A program made the translations under genes and the position numbers. A stretch of 64,000 nt of DNA from the NCBI RefSeq assembly GCF_014196295.1, contig NZ_JACIDK010000003.1, positions 1 to 64,000 of the forward strand, written 5' to 3'. The stretch's first letter is position 1. Each line of letters starts with the position of its first letter. The DNA is from Phenylobacterium haematophilum (GTDB lineage: Bacteria > Pseudomonadota > Alphaproteobacteria > Caulobacterales > Caulobacteraceae). Positions 42,018-50,522 of the stretch are shown piece after piece. The notes under the pieces were generated by a model. It did no database searches and was not told the DNA's origin. It worked only from the letters and a program-made list of their open reading frames with translations.

Positions 42018-43514
42018 ATGGCGGACGCCCCCTCTTCCCCGGCGCCCAAGAAGCCGCCCACGCGCCGCTTTTTCTGGCCGGGCGGCCTGTCAGCGCGTCT
42101 GCTGATTCTGACCATTCTGTTCGTGGCCGGCGCCAGCGCCATCGCCCTGCCGGCTGCGCTCGCCTCGTTCGAGGAGCAGTGGCTGCTGGACCGGGTCCGC
42201 GCCGCGGAACTGGCCTCGATGGCCACCGAGGTCGCGCCCGACCAGATCCTCAGCGAGAATCTGGCCTCGCAGCTGCGCGAGGGCGCCGGCGTGCAGACCG
42301 TCGCCGTGCTCGACAACGACGGCAACCGGTTCCTGAAGGTTCCCGGCCCGCGGCTGGAGGAGCCGCCCTATCTCGTCGACCTTCGCGACCAAGCCCCGGC
42401 CTCCTGGCTGTCGGCGCCGTTCCAGACCCTGTTCGGCGGCGGTGAGCGGCGCATGGTCCGCGTGATCGCCGAGCCGCGCTTCTACAAGGCCCAGTTCATC
42501 GAGGTGGTCGCGCCCGACACCGAGCTGAAGGCCGAGCTGAGCGCCTATCTCTGGCGCCTGCTGGCGATCATGGGTTTCGTCTCGTTCCTGGCGGGCGGCC
42601 TCGTTTACCTGTCGCTCAACTACTTTCTGGTCCGCCCGATGCAGCGGATCACCCGCTCGATGGAGCGCTTCGCCGCCGACCCCGAGGACACCGCCGCCCA
42701 CATCGAACCCTCCGGCCGTCGCGACGAGGTCGGCCGCGCCGAGGTGCAGCTGGAGCGGATGCAAGAGGAGCTGCGCACGGCCCTGCAATCGCGCGCGCGC
42801 CTGGCCGCCTTGGGCGAGGCGGTCGCCAAGATCAACCACGACCTGCGCAACATGCTCACCAGCGCCCAGATCGCCTCCGAGCGGCTCGCGGCGTTGAAGG
42901 ACCCGCAGGTGACCCAGGCCTTGCCGCGCCTGGAGCGGGCGCTGGACCGGGCCGTGAAGCTGGCCAGCGACGTGCTGGCCTATGGCAAGACCGAGGAGGC
43001 CGCGCCCGACGTCCGATCGCTGCGCCTGGCCCAGGTGCTCGAGGACGCCGAGGAGGAGGCAAGACTCTCGCCCGACGGCGTGCGGATGATCTCGCTCGTG
43101 GACCCGGCCGAGCAGGTCGTGGCCGATCCTGACCAGCTGCACCGGATCCTGGTGAACCTGATGCGCAACGCCCGCCAGGCGATCGAGCAGCAGACAGACC
43201 GCCAGACGCCGGGCTCGGTGCAGGTCTCGCTGTTCGAGGAGGATGGGGTCAGCGTCATTCGCCTGGCTGACAACGGTCCGGGCGTGTCCGAGCGGGCCCG
43301 TGAGCGGCTGTTCCAGCCCTTCGCCGGCTCGACGCGGCAGGGCGGGGCGGGCCTGGGCCTGGCCATCGCCCATGAGCTGGCCCAGGGCCATGGCGGCGAC
43401 CTGACGCTCGCCGAGACCGGGCCGCAGGGCACGGTGTTCGAGCTGCGCCTGCCGGGCGCTCCGACCCGGGCGCCGGCGCCGAAGCGCCGGCGCGCCAAGA
43501 ACGCCGAGAGCTAG
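42018..43514 (+). CDS. Orphan membrane sensor histidine kinase
   Basis: 498 residues from ATG 42018 (GGGGGAG upstream). TM1 about 28-50 (ARLLILTILFVAGASAIALPAAL), a periplasmic sensor region to about 175, TM2 about 180-203 (LLAIMGFVSFLAGGLVYL), a HAMP domain, then H-box AKINHDLRNML (phospho-acceptor His274) and the ATPase domain with NLMRNARQAIE, LADNGPGV and GGAGLGLAIAHEL. The HDLRN box differs from the common HELRTP. No response regulator is encoded nearby; a SixA-like phosphatase is. Its 3' end overlaps ggt by 4 bp. Confidence 0.92.
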   Translation: MADAPSSPAPKKPPTRRFFWPGGLSARLLILTILFVAGASAIALPAALASFEEQWLLDRVRAAELASMATEVAPDQILSENLASQLREGAGVQTVAVLDNDGNRFLKVPGPRLEEPPYLVDLRDQAPASWLSAPFQTLFGGGERRMVRVIAEPRFYKAQFIEVVAPDTELKAELSAYLWRLLAIMGFVSFLAGGLVYLSLNYFLVRPMQRITRSMERFAADPEDTAAHIEPSGRRDEVGRAEVQLERMQEELRTALQSRARLAALGEAVAKINHDLRNMLTSAQIASERLAALKDPQVTQALPRLERALDRAVKLASDVLAYGKTEEAAPDVRSLRLAQVLEDAEEEARLSPDGVRMISLVDPAEQVVADPDQLHRILVNLMRNARQAIEQQTDRQTPGSVQVSLFEEDGVSVIRLADNGPGVSERARERLFQPFAGSTRQGGAGLGLAIAHELAQGHGGDLTLAETGPQGTVFELRLPGAPTRAPAPKRRRAKNAES

Positions 43515-45232
43515 AAGCCCTTCGCCACGCCCTCGCGGCGCTCGTCCGCGCCCCCCTGCAGGCCCTGCGGGGTGACCATGACGCCGTGCAGGCCCGAGCC
43601 TTCGCCGCCGCTGCCTTTAAAGGCTATCCCCTTGGCCGCCAGCGCGTCGACGACGCCTGGCGCATAGCGAGCCGGCTCCGAGGCGATGTTGTCGCCGCGG
43701 GCGATCAGGTTGGGCAGGTTGAAGGCGTCCTGTACGCTCAGCTTCCAGTCCAGGATCCCGACCAGAGCCTTGAGGTTGTAGGCCAGGATCGAGTTGCCGC
43801 CCGGCGAGCCGACAGCCGCCACGAAGCGTCCCTCGCGGTCCAGCACGATGGTCGGGGCCATGGACGAGCGCGGACGCTTGCCGGGGGCCACGGCGTTGGC
43901 CGCCTTGGCGCCGTCGGCGTTGACCGGGGCCCAGGAGAAGTCGGTCAGCTGGTTGTTGAGGAAGAAGCCGCCGACCATGCGGCCGGTGCCGAAAATGCTC
44001 TCGACCGTGGTGGTCATCGACACGACGTTGCCGTCGGCGTCAACGACGACGAAGTGCGAGGTGCCGCCCGGCTCCTTGGTGGCGTCGGGGGCCAGGGCGC
44101 CTGCGCCGCGCGGCGTGCCGGGGCCGGGGGCCGGGCCGGCGACGTCGCCGATCAGGGTCGCGCGCTGAGCGACGTAGCTGTCCTCCAGCAGGCCCTCGAT
44201 CGGCACCGGGGTGAAGTCCGGGTCGCCGAAGTAGCGGTCGCGGTCGGCGTACATCAGGCGGCTGGCCTGGGCGAACAAGAACCAGGCCTGCGGGTCGGTC
44301 GGGCCGCGGTCGGCGATGTCGGTGTGCGACAGGATGCCGAGCGCCTGGAGCAGGGCCGCGCCGCTGGACGGGGCGTCGGGCACGCAGACGATGTAGACGC
44401 GATAGGGCCGGCAGACCGCGTCGCCCGATTTCGGTTTGTAGGACTTGAGGTCCGCCAGCGTGATCGTGCCGGGCAGCGGGCCTTCATGCACCTTGGCGAC
44501 GATGGCCTCGGCGATCGAGCCTTCCAGCAGCGCCTTGGGCCCTTCGGCGGCGATCTTGCGGACGGTGGCGGCGTACGCCGGATTCTTCAGCACGTCGCCA
44601 GCCTGGTAACGCTGGCCATCGGGCTTGGTGAAATAGGCCTTGGCGTCGGGGACGCCCGCCTGCGGGAACGGACTGGCGATCATGCCGGCCAGCCGCGGGC
44701 TGACCACGAAGCCGTCGGCGGCCAGTCGCTCGGCGTCGCCGAACAGGTCCTTCCAGGGCAGCTTGCCGTGCTGGGCCTGGGCCATCGACAGCATCGCCAC
44801 CGCACCGGGCACGCCGGTCGCCTTTCCGCTGGTCACCGCCACCGGGAACGGCAGCGGCTTGCCGGACGCGTCCAGGAACATGGTGTCGGTGGCGCCGGCC
44901 GGCGCGGTCTCGCGGCCGTTGTAACCCGTCACCTTCCTGGTCTTGGCGTCGTAGTAGGTCATGAACGCGCCGCCGCCGACGCCCGAACTCTGCGGCTCGA
45001 CCAGGCTGAGCACCGCCTGCACGGCCACGGCCGCGTCCACCGCCGAGCCGCCCTTGCGCAGAACGTTCAGCCCCGCCTCCACCGCCAGCGGATTGGCGGC
45101 CGAGACCATGACCTTCGGGCTTGGCGCGGTGGCGGTCGGCGCGGGCGCGGGCGCCTCCTTCGTGGCGGTCGTGGCGCAGGCGGCCAGGGCCAGGGCGAGG
45201 GGGAGGGCGGCGAAACGCTGGAGCTGAAGCAC
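43511..45232 (-). CDS. ggt: Gamma-glutamyltransferase (lipoprotein form)
   Basis: 573 residues. Lipoprotein signal LALALAAC (Cys19), a Pro/Ala linker, then the Ntn-hydrolase GGT fold: AANPLAVEAGLNVLRKGGSAVD, SSGVGGGAFM, and the autoproteolytic nucleophile Thr391 in EPGGTSHFVVVDADGNVV, followed by SMTTTVES and the GSPGGNSILAYN binding block. Exported enzyme that hydrolyses or transfers the gamma-glutamyl group of glutathione, or a related acylase. Membrane-anchored in the periplasm. Normal length for the family. Confidence 0.94.
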   Translation of the reverse strand: MLQLQRFAALPLALALAACATTATKEAPAPAPTATAPSPKVMVSAANPLAVEAGLNVLRKGGSAVDAAVAVQAVLSLVEPQSSGVGGGAFMTYYDAKTRKVTGYNGRETAPAGATDTMFLDASGKPLPFPVAVTSGKATGVPGAVAMLSMAQAQHGKLPWKDLFGDAERLAADGFVVSPRLAGMIASPFPQAGVPDAKAYFTKPDGQRYQAGDVLKNPAYAATVRKIAAEGPKALLEGSIAEAIVAKVHEGPLPGTITLADLKSYKPKSGDAVCRPYRVYIVCVPDAPSSGAALLQALGILSHTDIADRGPTDPQAWFLFAQASRLMYADRDRYFGDPDFTPVPIEGLLEDSYVAQRATLIGDVAGPAPGPGTPRGAGALAPDATKEPGGTSHFVVVDADGNVVSMTTTVESIFGTGRMVGGFFLNNQLTDFSWAPVNADGAKAANAVAPGKRPRSSMAPTIVLDREGRFVAAVGSPGGNSILAYNLKALVGILDWKLSVQDAFNLPNLIARGDNIASEPARYAPGVVDALAAKGIAFKGSGGEGSGLHGVMVTPQGLQGGADERREGVAKGF

Positions 45233-45315
45233 GTAGAACCCGTCGGAGGCGGAGGGGAGAAGAGCGCCACCATAGCCATCCGCGCGTGGACAACAAATGC
45301 GCCGCCGTGCTTTCG

Positions 45316-46356
45316 ATGCCGATTATGAGCCAGATGCCCTCCGCCGCGCCCGGCGCGCGCAACCTGATCACTGACGTGCCGGGCCTCAAAGTCGGCCAGG
45401 CCAGCGACGCGGCCGCCCGCACCGGGGTCAGCGTCATCCTGCCGGACGATCGCGCCGTCGCCGGCTGCGACGTGCGCGGCGGCGGCCCCGGCACGCGCGA
45501 GACCGACGCCCTGGCGCCGGAGAACCTCGTCGATGCGGTGGACGCCATCGTGCTGTCGGGCGGCTCGGTCTACGGCCTCGCAGCCGCCGATGGCGTGGTG
45601 GGTTGGCTGGGGGCGCAGGGCCGCGGCTACGGCATGGTCAGCTCAAGCGGCGTGCCGCGCTCGCCGGTCGTGCCCGGCGCCATCCTTTACGACCTCGCCA
45701 ACGGCGGCGACAAGGCGTGGGGAGAGGAGCCGCCCTATCGCCGCCTCGGCCGCGAGGCGGTGCTCGCGGCCGGCCTCGATGTCGAGCTCGGTACGGCCGG
45801 CGCGGGCTATGGCGCGATGGCCGGGGCGCTGAAGGGCGGGACGGGATCGGCCTCGGTCGTCAGCGCCGACGGAATCACCGTGGGCGCGCTGGTCTGCGTC
45901 AATTCCTTCGGGTCGGTGGTCGCGCCCGGCGGACGCGCCTTCTGGGCCGCCCCCTATGAGCTGAACGGCGAGTTCGGCGGTCTGGGCGCCGGCGACCTGC
46001 GCGCCGGCCCCGACGAGTGGGGTCTCGCCAAGTCCGATCCGAAGGCGCGGATGAACACCACAATCGCCTGCGTCGCGACCGACCTCGCCCTTACCCCGGC
46101 GCAGGCCAAGCGCGTGGCGATCATGGCCCAGGACGGCTTGGCCCGGGCGATTCGTCCGATCCATGCCCCCTTTGACGGCGACGTGGTGTTTGCGCTCTCG
46201 ACCGCCCGCCGTCCGCTCCCGGCCGAGGGGGCGGACTACGTCGTGGCGCGGATCGGGGCGCTGGCGACCGACGTTCTGGCCCGGGCGACGGCTCGAGGCG
46301 TCTACGCCGCCACGCCCTGGAAGGGCGTCCGCGGCTGGCGCGATCTGCCTGTCTGA
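45316..46356 (+). CDS. P1 family (DmpA/S58-type) peptidase
   Basis: 346 residues; the ATGs at 45316, 45325 and 45334 are all possible, and no clear ribosome site separates them. Peptidase S58 family of the N-terminal nucleophile type: VPGLKVGQASDA at the start, IVLSGGSVYGLAAADGVVGWL, and the autocleavage region VGALVCVNSFGSVVAPGG, where the Ser after Asn is the candidate nucleophile. DmpA-like enzymes are aminopeptidases or beta-peptidyl aminopeptidases. Convergent neighbours are absent; it follows ggt divergently. Confidence 0.88.
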   Translation: MPIMSQMPSAAPGARNLITDVPGLKVGQASDAAARTGVSVILPDDRAVAGCDVRGGGPGTRETDALAPENLVDAVDAIVLSGGSVYGLAAADGVVGWLGAQGRGYGMVSSSGVPRSPVVPGAILYDLANGGDKAWGEEPPYRRLGREAVLAAGLDVELGTAGAGYGAMAGALKGGTGSASVVSADGITVGALVCVNSFGSVVAPGGRAFWAAPYELNGEFGGLGAGDLRAGPDEWGLAKSDPKARMNTTIACVATDLALTPAQAKRVAIMAQDGLARAIRPIHAPFDGDVVFALSTARRPLPAEGADYVVARIGALATDVLARATARGVYAATPWKGVRGWRDLPV

Positions 46357-46470
46357 CGCCTTCGGCGCTTTCGTCGCTCGCCTGGGCCCATTCGGCGATT
46401 TGGAGAACGCTGCGGCTGCGCATACAGTTTAGAGACCCGCGTTCTTAGAGTTCTGAATGGAGACCTGCCC

Positions 46471-47751
46471 ATGCAGTGGGTGAGAACGACGGCCCTCGTG
46501 GCCGGCGCAGGCCTGTTGGCCGGCGCAGCCGACGCGCAGACCAAGCAACAGGTGACCGGCCCGGTCGCCACCTACTGGATGAGCGCCCAGACCCAGACCG
46601 GGTTCGGCGCCATGGGCGGCGGAGGCGGCGGGCGTCCTTCCATGGGCGCGATGATGGGCGCGATGATGGGCGGCGGGGGCGGCTCGAACGTCGCCAAGAC
46701 CCTCACCCTGCAGCTCGGGACCTCGCGCAAGCCGACCGGCGCGCCCAGCGCCGAGCATCTGCCGCCGGCGGGGCTGCGGGCGGGCCAGAGCCTGCCGCTG
46801 GTGACCCCGAATTCTCCCGTCGGGCCGCCGCGGCAAGACAACTACATGCCCGAGAACTACAAGCCCAAGGGCAAGCTGCTGGTCTTCTGGGGCTGCGGCG
46901 AGCACGCCAAGGCCGGCCAGCCGATCGTCATCGACTTCGCCAAGGTCGCGGCGGGGCAGGCTCCGCCCGGCATGCAAGCCCTGGCCGGCCAATTCGGCAC
47001 GCCGATGCAGCCGCCGTCGCCCAGCCGCAACACCACCTATGGCGAGTGGCCGAACGACAAGACCCGCACCTCGGTGCCGGGCGCCGGCTCGCTGGTCGGC
47101 GATCACCTGATCCGCGGCACCTACACCCCCGATATCAAGTTCGCGCTGGCCGCCCAGCAGGACTTCCTGGGACCGCTCAACCTGACCAAGAACCTGATGA
47201 ACCCCAGCGGTTCGGGTCAGCTGGCCTGGAACGCGGTCACCAACGCCGAGGGCTATCTCGCTACGGCGGTCGGCGCGTCCGACGGCGACACGGTCGTCAT
47301 GTGGTCGTCGAGCGAGGCGCAGGCCTCGGCCTTCGCCATGCCGGAGTATCTCTCTTCGGCGGATATCAAGCGCCTGGTGGCGTCGCGGGCGCTGATGGCG
47401 CCCAGCACGACCAGCTGCACCATTCCGGTGGAGTTCACCAAGGCGGCTCCGCAGGCGATGGTGCAACTGGCCGCCTATGGCGGCGAGACCAACATCTCGT
47501 ACCCGCCTCGTCCGGACGACCCGAAGGTGGCCTGGAACATCGATTGGACCGTCAAGGTCCGATACAAATCCCAGACCGGCGCCATGCTGGGCATGGAGAT
47601 GCCGGGCATGGGCGGCGATGACGATGACGCCGGCGTCGCTCGGGGAACTCAGGGCGGTCAAGGCGGCCAGCAGGGCAAGTCGCCCTTCGGCGTGCCAGGC
47701 GTCGGCGGCGCGATCTTGAAGGGTCTTGGCGGCCGACTTCCGGGGCTCTGA
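46471..47751 (+). CDS. Secreted Met/Gly-rich protein of unknown function
   Basis: 426 residues. Signal peptide ending ADAQ (about residue 22). Residues about 45-75 are a Gly/Met segment with several MGAMMG-type repeats. A beta-rich domain then runs to about 350, including KGKLLVFWGCGEHAKAGQP and AYGGETNISYPPRP. The C-terminus has an acidic patch (GGDDDDAG) and Gly/Gln repeats. I recall uncharacterised Caulobacterales homologues but no function. Possible metal binding by the Met stretch is speculation. A strong hairpin follows the gene. Confidence 0.65.
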   Translation: MQWVRTTALVAGAGLLAGAADAQTKQQVTGPVATYWMSAQTQTGFGAMGGGGGGRPSMGAMMGAMMGGGGGSNVAKTLTLQLGTSRKPTGAPSAEHLPPAGLRAGQSLPLVTPNSPVGPPRQDNYMPENYKPKGKLLVFWGCGEHAKAGQPIVIDFAKVAAGQAPPGMQALAGQFGTPMQPPSPSRNTTYGEWPNDKTRTSVPGAGSLVGDHLIRGTYTPDIKFALAAQQDFLGPLNLTKNLMNPSGSGQLAWNAVTNAEGYLATAVGASDGDTVVMWSSSEAQASAFAMPEYLSSADIKRLVASRALMAPSTTSCTIPVEFTKAAPQAMVQLAAYGGETNISYPPRPDDPKVAWNIDWTVKVRYKSQTGAMLGMEMPGMGGDDDDAGVARGTQGGQGGQQGKSPFGVPGVGGAILKGLGGRLPGL

Positions 47752-47762
47752 AAAGAAAATCG

Positions 47763-47792
47763 GCGGGGGCGAAATTTTCCGCTCGCCCCCGC
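47763..47792 (+). terminator. Terminator-like hairpin after the Met/Gly-rich protein gene
   Basis: A 10-bp perfect stem (GCGGGGGCGA / TCGCCCCCGC) with a 10-base loop begins 11 bases after the stop codon. No T-run follows directly. It separates the upstream gene from the tRNA. Confidence 0.5.
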
Positions 47793-47846
47793 TTGCCAAC
47801 CGCTGCCTCGCCGACTAGGTTCCGCGCCTTCGCCGAGAGGCACTGC

Positions 47847-47923
47847 GCGCCCGTAGCTCAGCTGGATAGAGCATCAGACTACGAATCTGAGGGTCGGACG
47901 TTCGAATCGTTCCGGGCGCGCCA
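47847..47923 (+). tRNA. tRNA-Arg (anticodon ACG)
   Basis: 77 bases with the CCA end encoded. Acceptor stem GCGCCCG pairs with CGGGCGC, followed by discriminator G and CCA. D-arm GCTC/GAGC, anticodon stem TCAGA/TCTGA with loop CTACGAA (anticodon ACG, read as inosine after editing), and T-arm with TTCGAAT. All arms are intact. I see no integrase or attachment-site duplicate downstream. Confidence 0.97.
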
Positions 47924-48057
47924 TTTTCTCCTGAAATGAAAATCAACTTCGCAGGCGGGGTTCCGCCGTGGCGGCGGCTGCGCCTCCCGTGCTGCGCGAT
48001 TGGGCTTGAATGTCGCGGCGAACGGCATAGCTGCGGTGCGCCGAAGGGAGCGCGCCG

Positions 48058-48774
48058 TTGCTCGACGTGATCAGATCGCAGGTGGCCAGGGACGGGTTCG
48101 CGCGGGTGCGCGGGCCGCAGATGCGCGAGCTGCTGGGTCCGGCTGCGCTCGCCGACTGGGACGCCTATGCGGCGAGTTGGAACGACCTGGCGGTGGACGA
48201 GTACATGGCCGACGGCGGCCGCTATCGGCGGCGGCGCTATGCGACGCTGGAAGCGCAGCCCGGGCGAACCGAGCGCCTGCCCCACCAGCCCCACTTTCAG
48301 AGCGTGGACTACAACCGCCTCAACGGCGGGGTCGAACGGTGGTTCGCGCCGATCACGCCGGCAGTGCTCGATCTGCCGCTGACGCAGGCGATCCTGGAGG
48401 CATCGTTGGACGTGTTCGGCCGCGTCGCCGGGCCGGAAGCCGGGTATCCCTGGCGCACGGAGATGCACCAGTTCCGAATCGAGGCGCGGGCCGACGAGGC
48501 CGGGCGGCCGACGCCGGAGGGCGCGCATCGCGACGGCGTCGACTGGGTGCTGGTCATGCTGGTGGCGCGCGAGAACGTCGCGGCCGGCGTCACCGACATC
48601 TTCGATCCGACCGGCGCGGCCCTGGGCAGCTTCACCCTGCTGGAGCCGCTGGACGCGGTGTTCATCGACGACCATCGCGTGTTTCATGGCGTGACGGCGA
48701 TCGAAGCGGTCGATCCGAGCCGCCCGGCCTATCGCGACGTGCTGGTGACGACCTTCCGGCGCAGCGACCCCTAG
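48058..48774 (+). CDS. Fe(II)/2-oxoglutarate dioxygenase (2OG-Fe_Oxy_2, amino-acid hydroxylase-like)
   Basis: 238 residues from a TTG start, with GGGAG six bases before it. Matches the PF10014-type 2OG-Fe dioxygenases, which include L-isoleucine dioxygenase: the facial triad is His157 and Asp159 (AHRDGVDW) and His210 (DDHRVFHGVT), with Arg in VTTFRR for 2-oxoglutarate. Family members hydroxylate free amino acids or modified small molecules. Follows tRNA-Arg by about 130 bases. Whether it works with the downstream glycosyltransferase (83-base gap) is unclear. Confidence 0.85.
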   Translation: MLDVIRSQVARDGFARVRGPQMRELLGPAALADWDAYAASWNDLAVDEYMADGGRYRRRRYATLEAQPGRTERLPHQPHFQSVDYNRLNGGVERWFAPITPAVLDLPLTQAILEASLDVFGRVAGPEAGYPWRTEMHQFRIEARADEAGRPTPEGAHRDGVDWVLVMLVARENVAAGVTDIFDPTGAALGSFTLLEPLDAVFIDDHRVFHGVTAIEAVDPSRPAYRDVLVTTFRRSDP

Positions 48775-48857
48775 GCCGCTTGGCTCGGCGCGGCGGCTGT
48801 GCGAGAGCACAGCCAGGGGCCGCAGCGCACGGCGACTTCGAACTGGGGAAGGCCGCC

Positions 48858-50519
48858 TTGGCACGCAGCATCGCGCTCTATCATCCGTCCGCCGGCGTGC
48901 GGCCGAAGCACAATCCGTTCGGCAAGGACGTCGCCAACGTCGAGCTGTTCAGGGCGGTGCTGCGCTATGGCGACGTCGATCGGGTGGACTTCCTGACCGG
49001 CGCCCAGGTGGCGGCCGCCGACCTCGTGGCGGGACTGGTTCCCGGTGAAGCAGTGCGCGCCCAGGTCGCCACGACCCACCTCCTCGACCAGGGGCCGCCA
49101 ACCGCCGCCGGAGCGCTCGTGCGCGGGGTGCCCGAGCTGACCGACATGGCCTGGCTGCGCCGGCAGGTGGGGTTGGAGAACACCTACAGCCTGGTCGGCA
49201 TGGTCCACACCCTGGCGCCGCTGGCGATGCGCGAGATGATCGCCAAGTCCGCCGTCGCTCCGATGCAGCCGTGGGACGCGCTGATCTGCACCTCGCCGGT
49301 GGTGCAGGCATCGCTGGTGGAGATGTTCGACGAGTGGACCGGCTATCTGGCCGACCGCTACGGCGGAACCAAGCAGATCCGCCCGCACTTGCCACTGCTG
49401 CCGTTGGGGGTGGAGGGCTCGGCCTTCGCCGCCCTGGCCGACCGACCGGACGTGCGCGCCGCTACCCGCGAGCAGATGGGCGTTAGACCCGACGACGTCG
49501 TGATCATGTGGGTCGGGCGGCTGTCTTTCTTCGAGAAGGCGTTCCCCCAGCCGATGTTCCGCGCCGCCGAGGAGGCGGCCAAGGCGACGGGGGGCAAGGT
49601 GCACTTCGCCCTGGTCGGCTGGTTCCCGAACCCGGAAGATCATCGATCGATGTACGAGGAGGCGGCGGCGGCCTACGCCCCCTCGGTCGCCGTGCACTAC
49701 CTGAACGGCAACGACGCGGCCGTGGTCGGGGCCATGTGGGCGGCCGGGGACATATTCCTATCGCTGGTCGACAACATCCAGGAGACCTTCGGGATCACGC
49801 CGCTGGAGGCGATGGCGGCCGGCATGCCGGTGGTGGCCAGCGACTGGGACGGCTACCGCTTCACGGTGCGCGACGGGATCGACGGCTTCCTGGTGCGCTC
49901 GCTGGGCGGGCCGGTGGGGGCCGGGCAGGGGATGGTCAACCGCCACCTGCACATGGGGATGACGTACCAGTCCTATGTCGGCTCGGTGGCCCAACACACG
50001 GCGATTAATGTCGGCGACGCGGCGGCCCGCATCGGCGAACTGATCGCCTCTCCGGAGCTGCGCGCCAAGATGCGCGAAGCCGGCCGCAAGCGCATCCGCG
50101 AGACCTTCGATTGGAAGGTTGTCGTCGCCGGCTTGCAGGAACTTCTCGCTGAGCTCGAGGCGATCCGTCTGGCCGCTCAGCCGGAGGAGCTCAAATATAA
50201 GCGCAATCCGACCAAGACCGAACCGTTCGGCGCCTTCGCGCGGTTTGCGACCCAGGTGCTGGCGCCCGGCACTCGCGTGTCGGCGCGGCCCGGCGTGACC
50301 CTCGCCGATCTGGAGCGGACGCAGAACATCCGGCTCGATCACTTCGCCGCCAACTGGCGCGCCTCGCCGCAGGACAGCGCCGTCATGCTGGGCCGGCTGA
50401 TCGCCGAGGGCGAGCTGAGCGTGCGCGACCTGGTCGCGCCGTTCCCGAACGGGCGTCAGCAGCTGCTGGGCATGTCCATCGTCTGGATGTGCAAGCTCGG
50501 CCTGCTGGACTGGCGATAG
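48858..50519 (+). CDS. Glycosyltransferase family 4 protein with N- and C-terminal extensions
   Basis: 553 residues from a TTG start with GGGGAAGG six bases upstream, followed by ARSIALYHPSAG. GT-B fold: the donor-binding half contains NIQETFGITPLEAMAAGMPVVASDWDGYR, the GT4 E-x7-E-type motif. The C-terminal 130 residues are an extra helical region. It is longer than the usual 380-420. Uses a nucleotide-sugar donor to make surface glycan; the acceptor is unknown. Possible partner of the adjacent dioxygenase. The start lacks a competing ATG. Confidence 0.85.
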   Translation: MARSIALYHPSAGVRPKHNPFGKDVANVELFRAVLRYGDVDRVDFLTGAQVAAADLVAGLVPGEAVRAQVATTHLLDQGPPTAAGALVRGVPELTDMAWLRRQVGLENTYSLVGMVHTLAPLAMREMIAKSAVAPMQPWDALICTSPVVQASLVEMFDEWTGYLADRYGGTKQIRPHLPLLPLGVEGSAFAALADRPDVRAATREQMGVRPDDVVIMWVGRLSFFEKAFPQPMFRAAEEAAKATGGKVHFALVGWFPNPEDHRSMYEEAAAAYAPSVAVHYLNGNDAAVVGAMWAAGDIFLSLVDNIQETFGITPLEAMAAGMPVVASDWDGYRFTVRDGIDGFLVRSLGGPVGAGQGMVNRHLHMGMTYQSYVGSVAQHTAINVGDAAARIGELIASPELRAKMREAGRKRIRETFDWKVVVAGLQELLAELEAIRLAAQPEELKYKRNPTKTEPFGAFARFATQVLAPGTRVSARPGVTLADLERTQNIRLDHFAANWRASPQDSAVMLGRLIAEGELSVRDLVAPFPNGRQQLLGMSIVWMCKLGLLDWR

Positions 50520-50522
50520 GCC

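Noticed and set aside
47847..48057. Genomic-island attachment site at the tRNA-Arg
   Set aside because: No integrase, no direct repeat of the tRNA 3' end and no composition break were found within the window.
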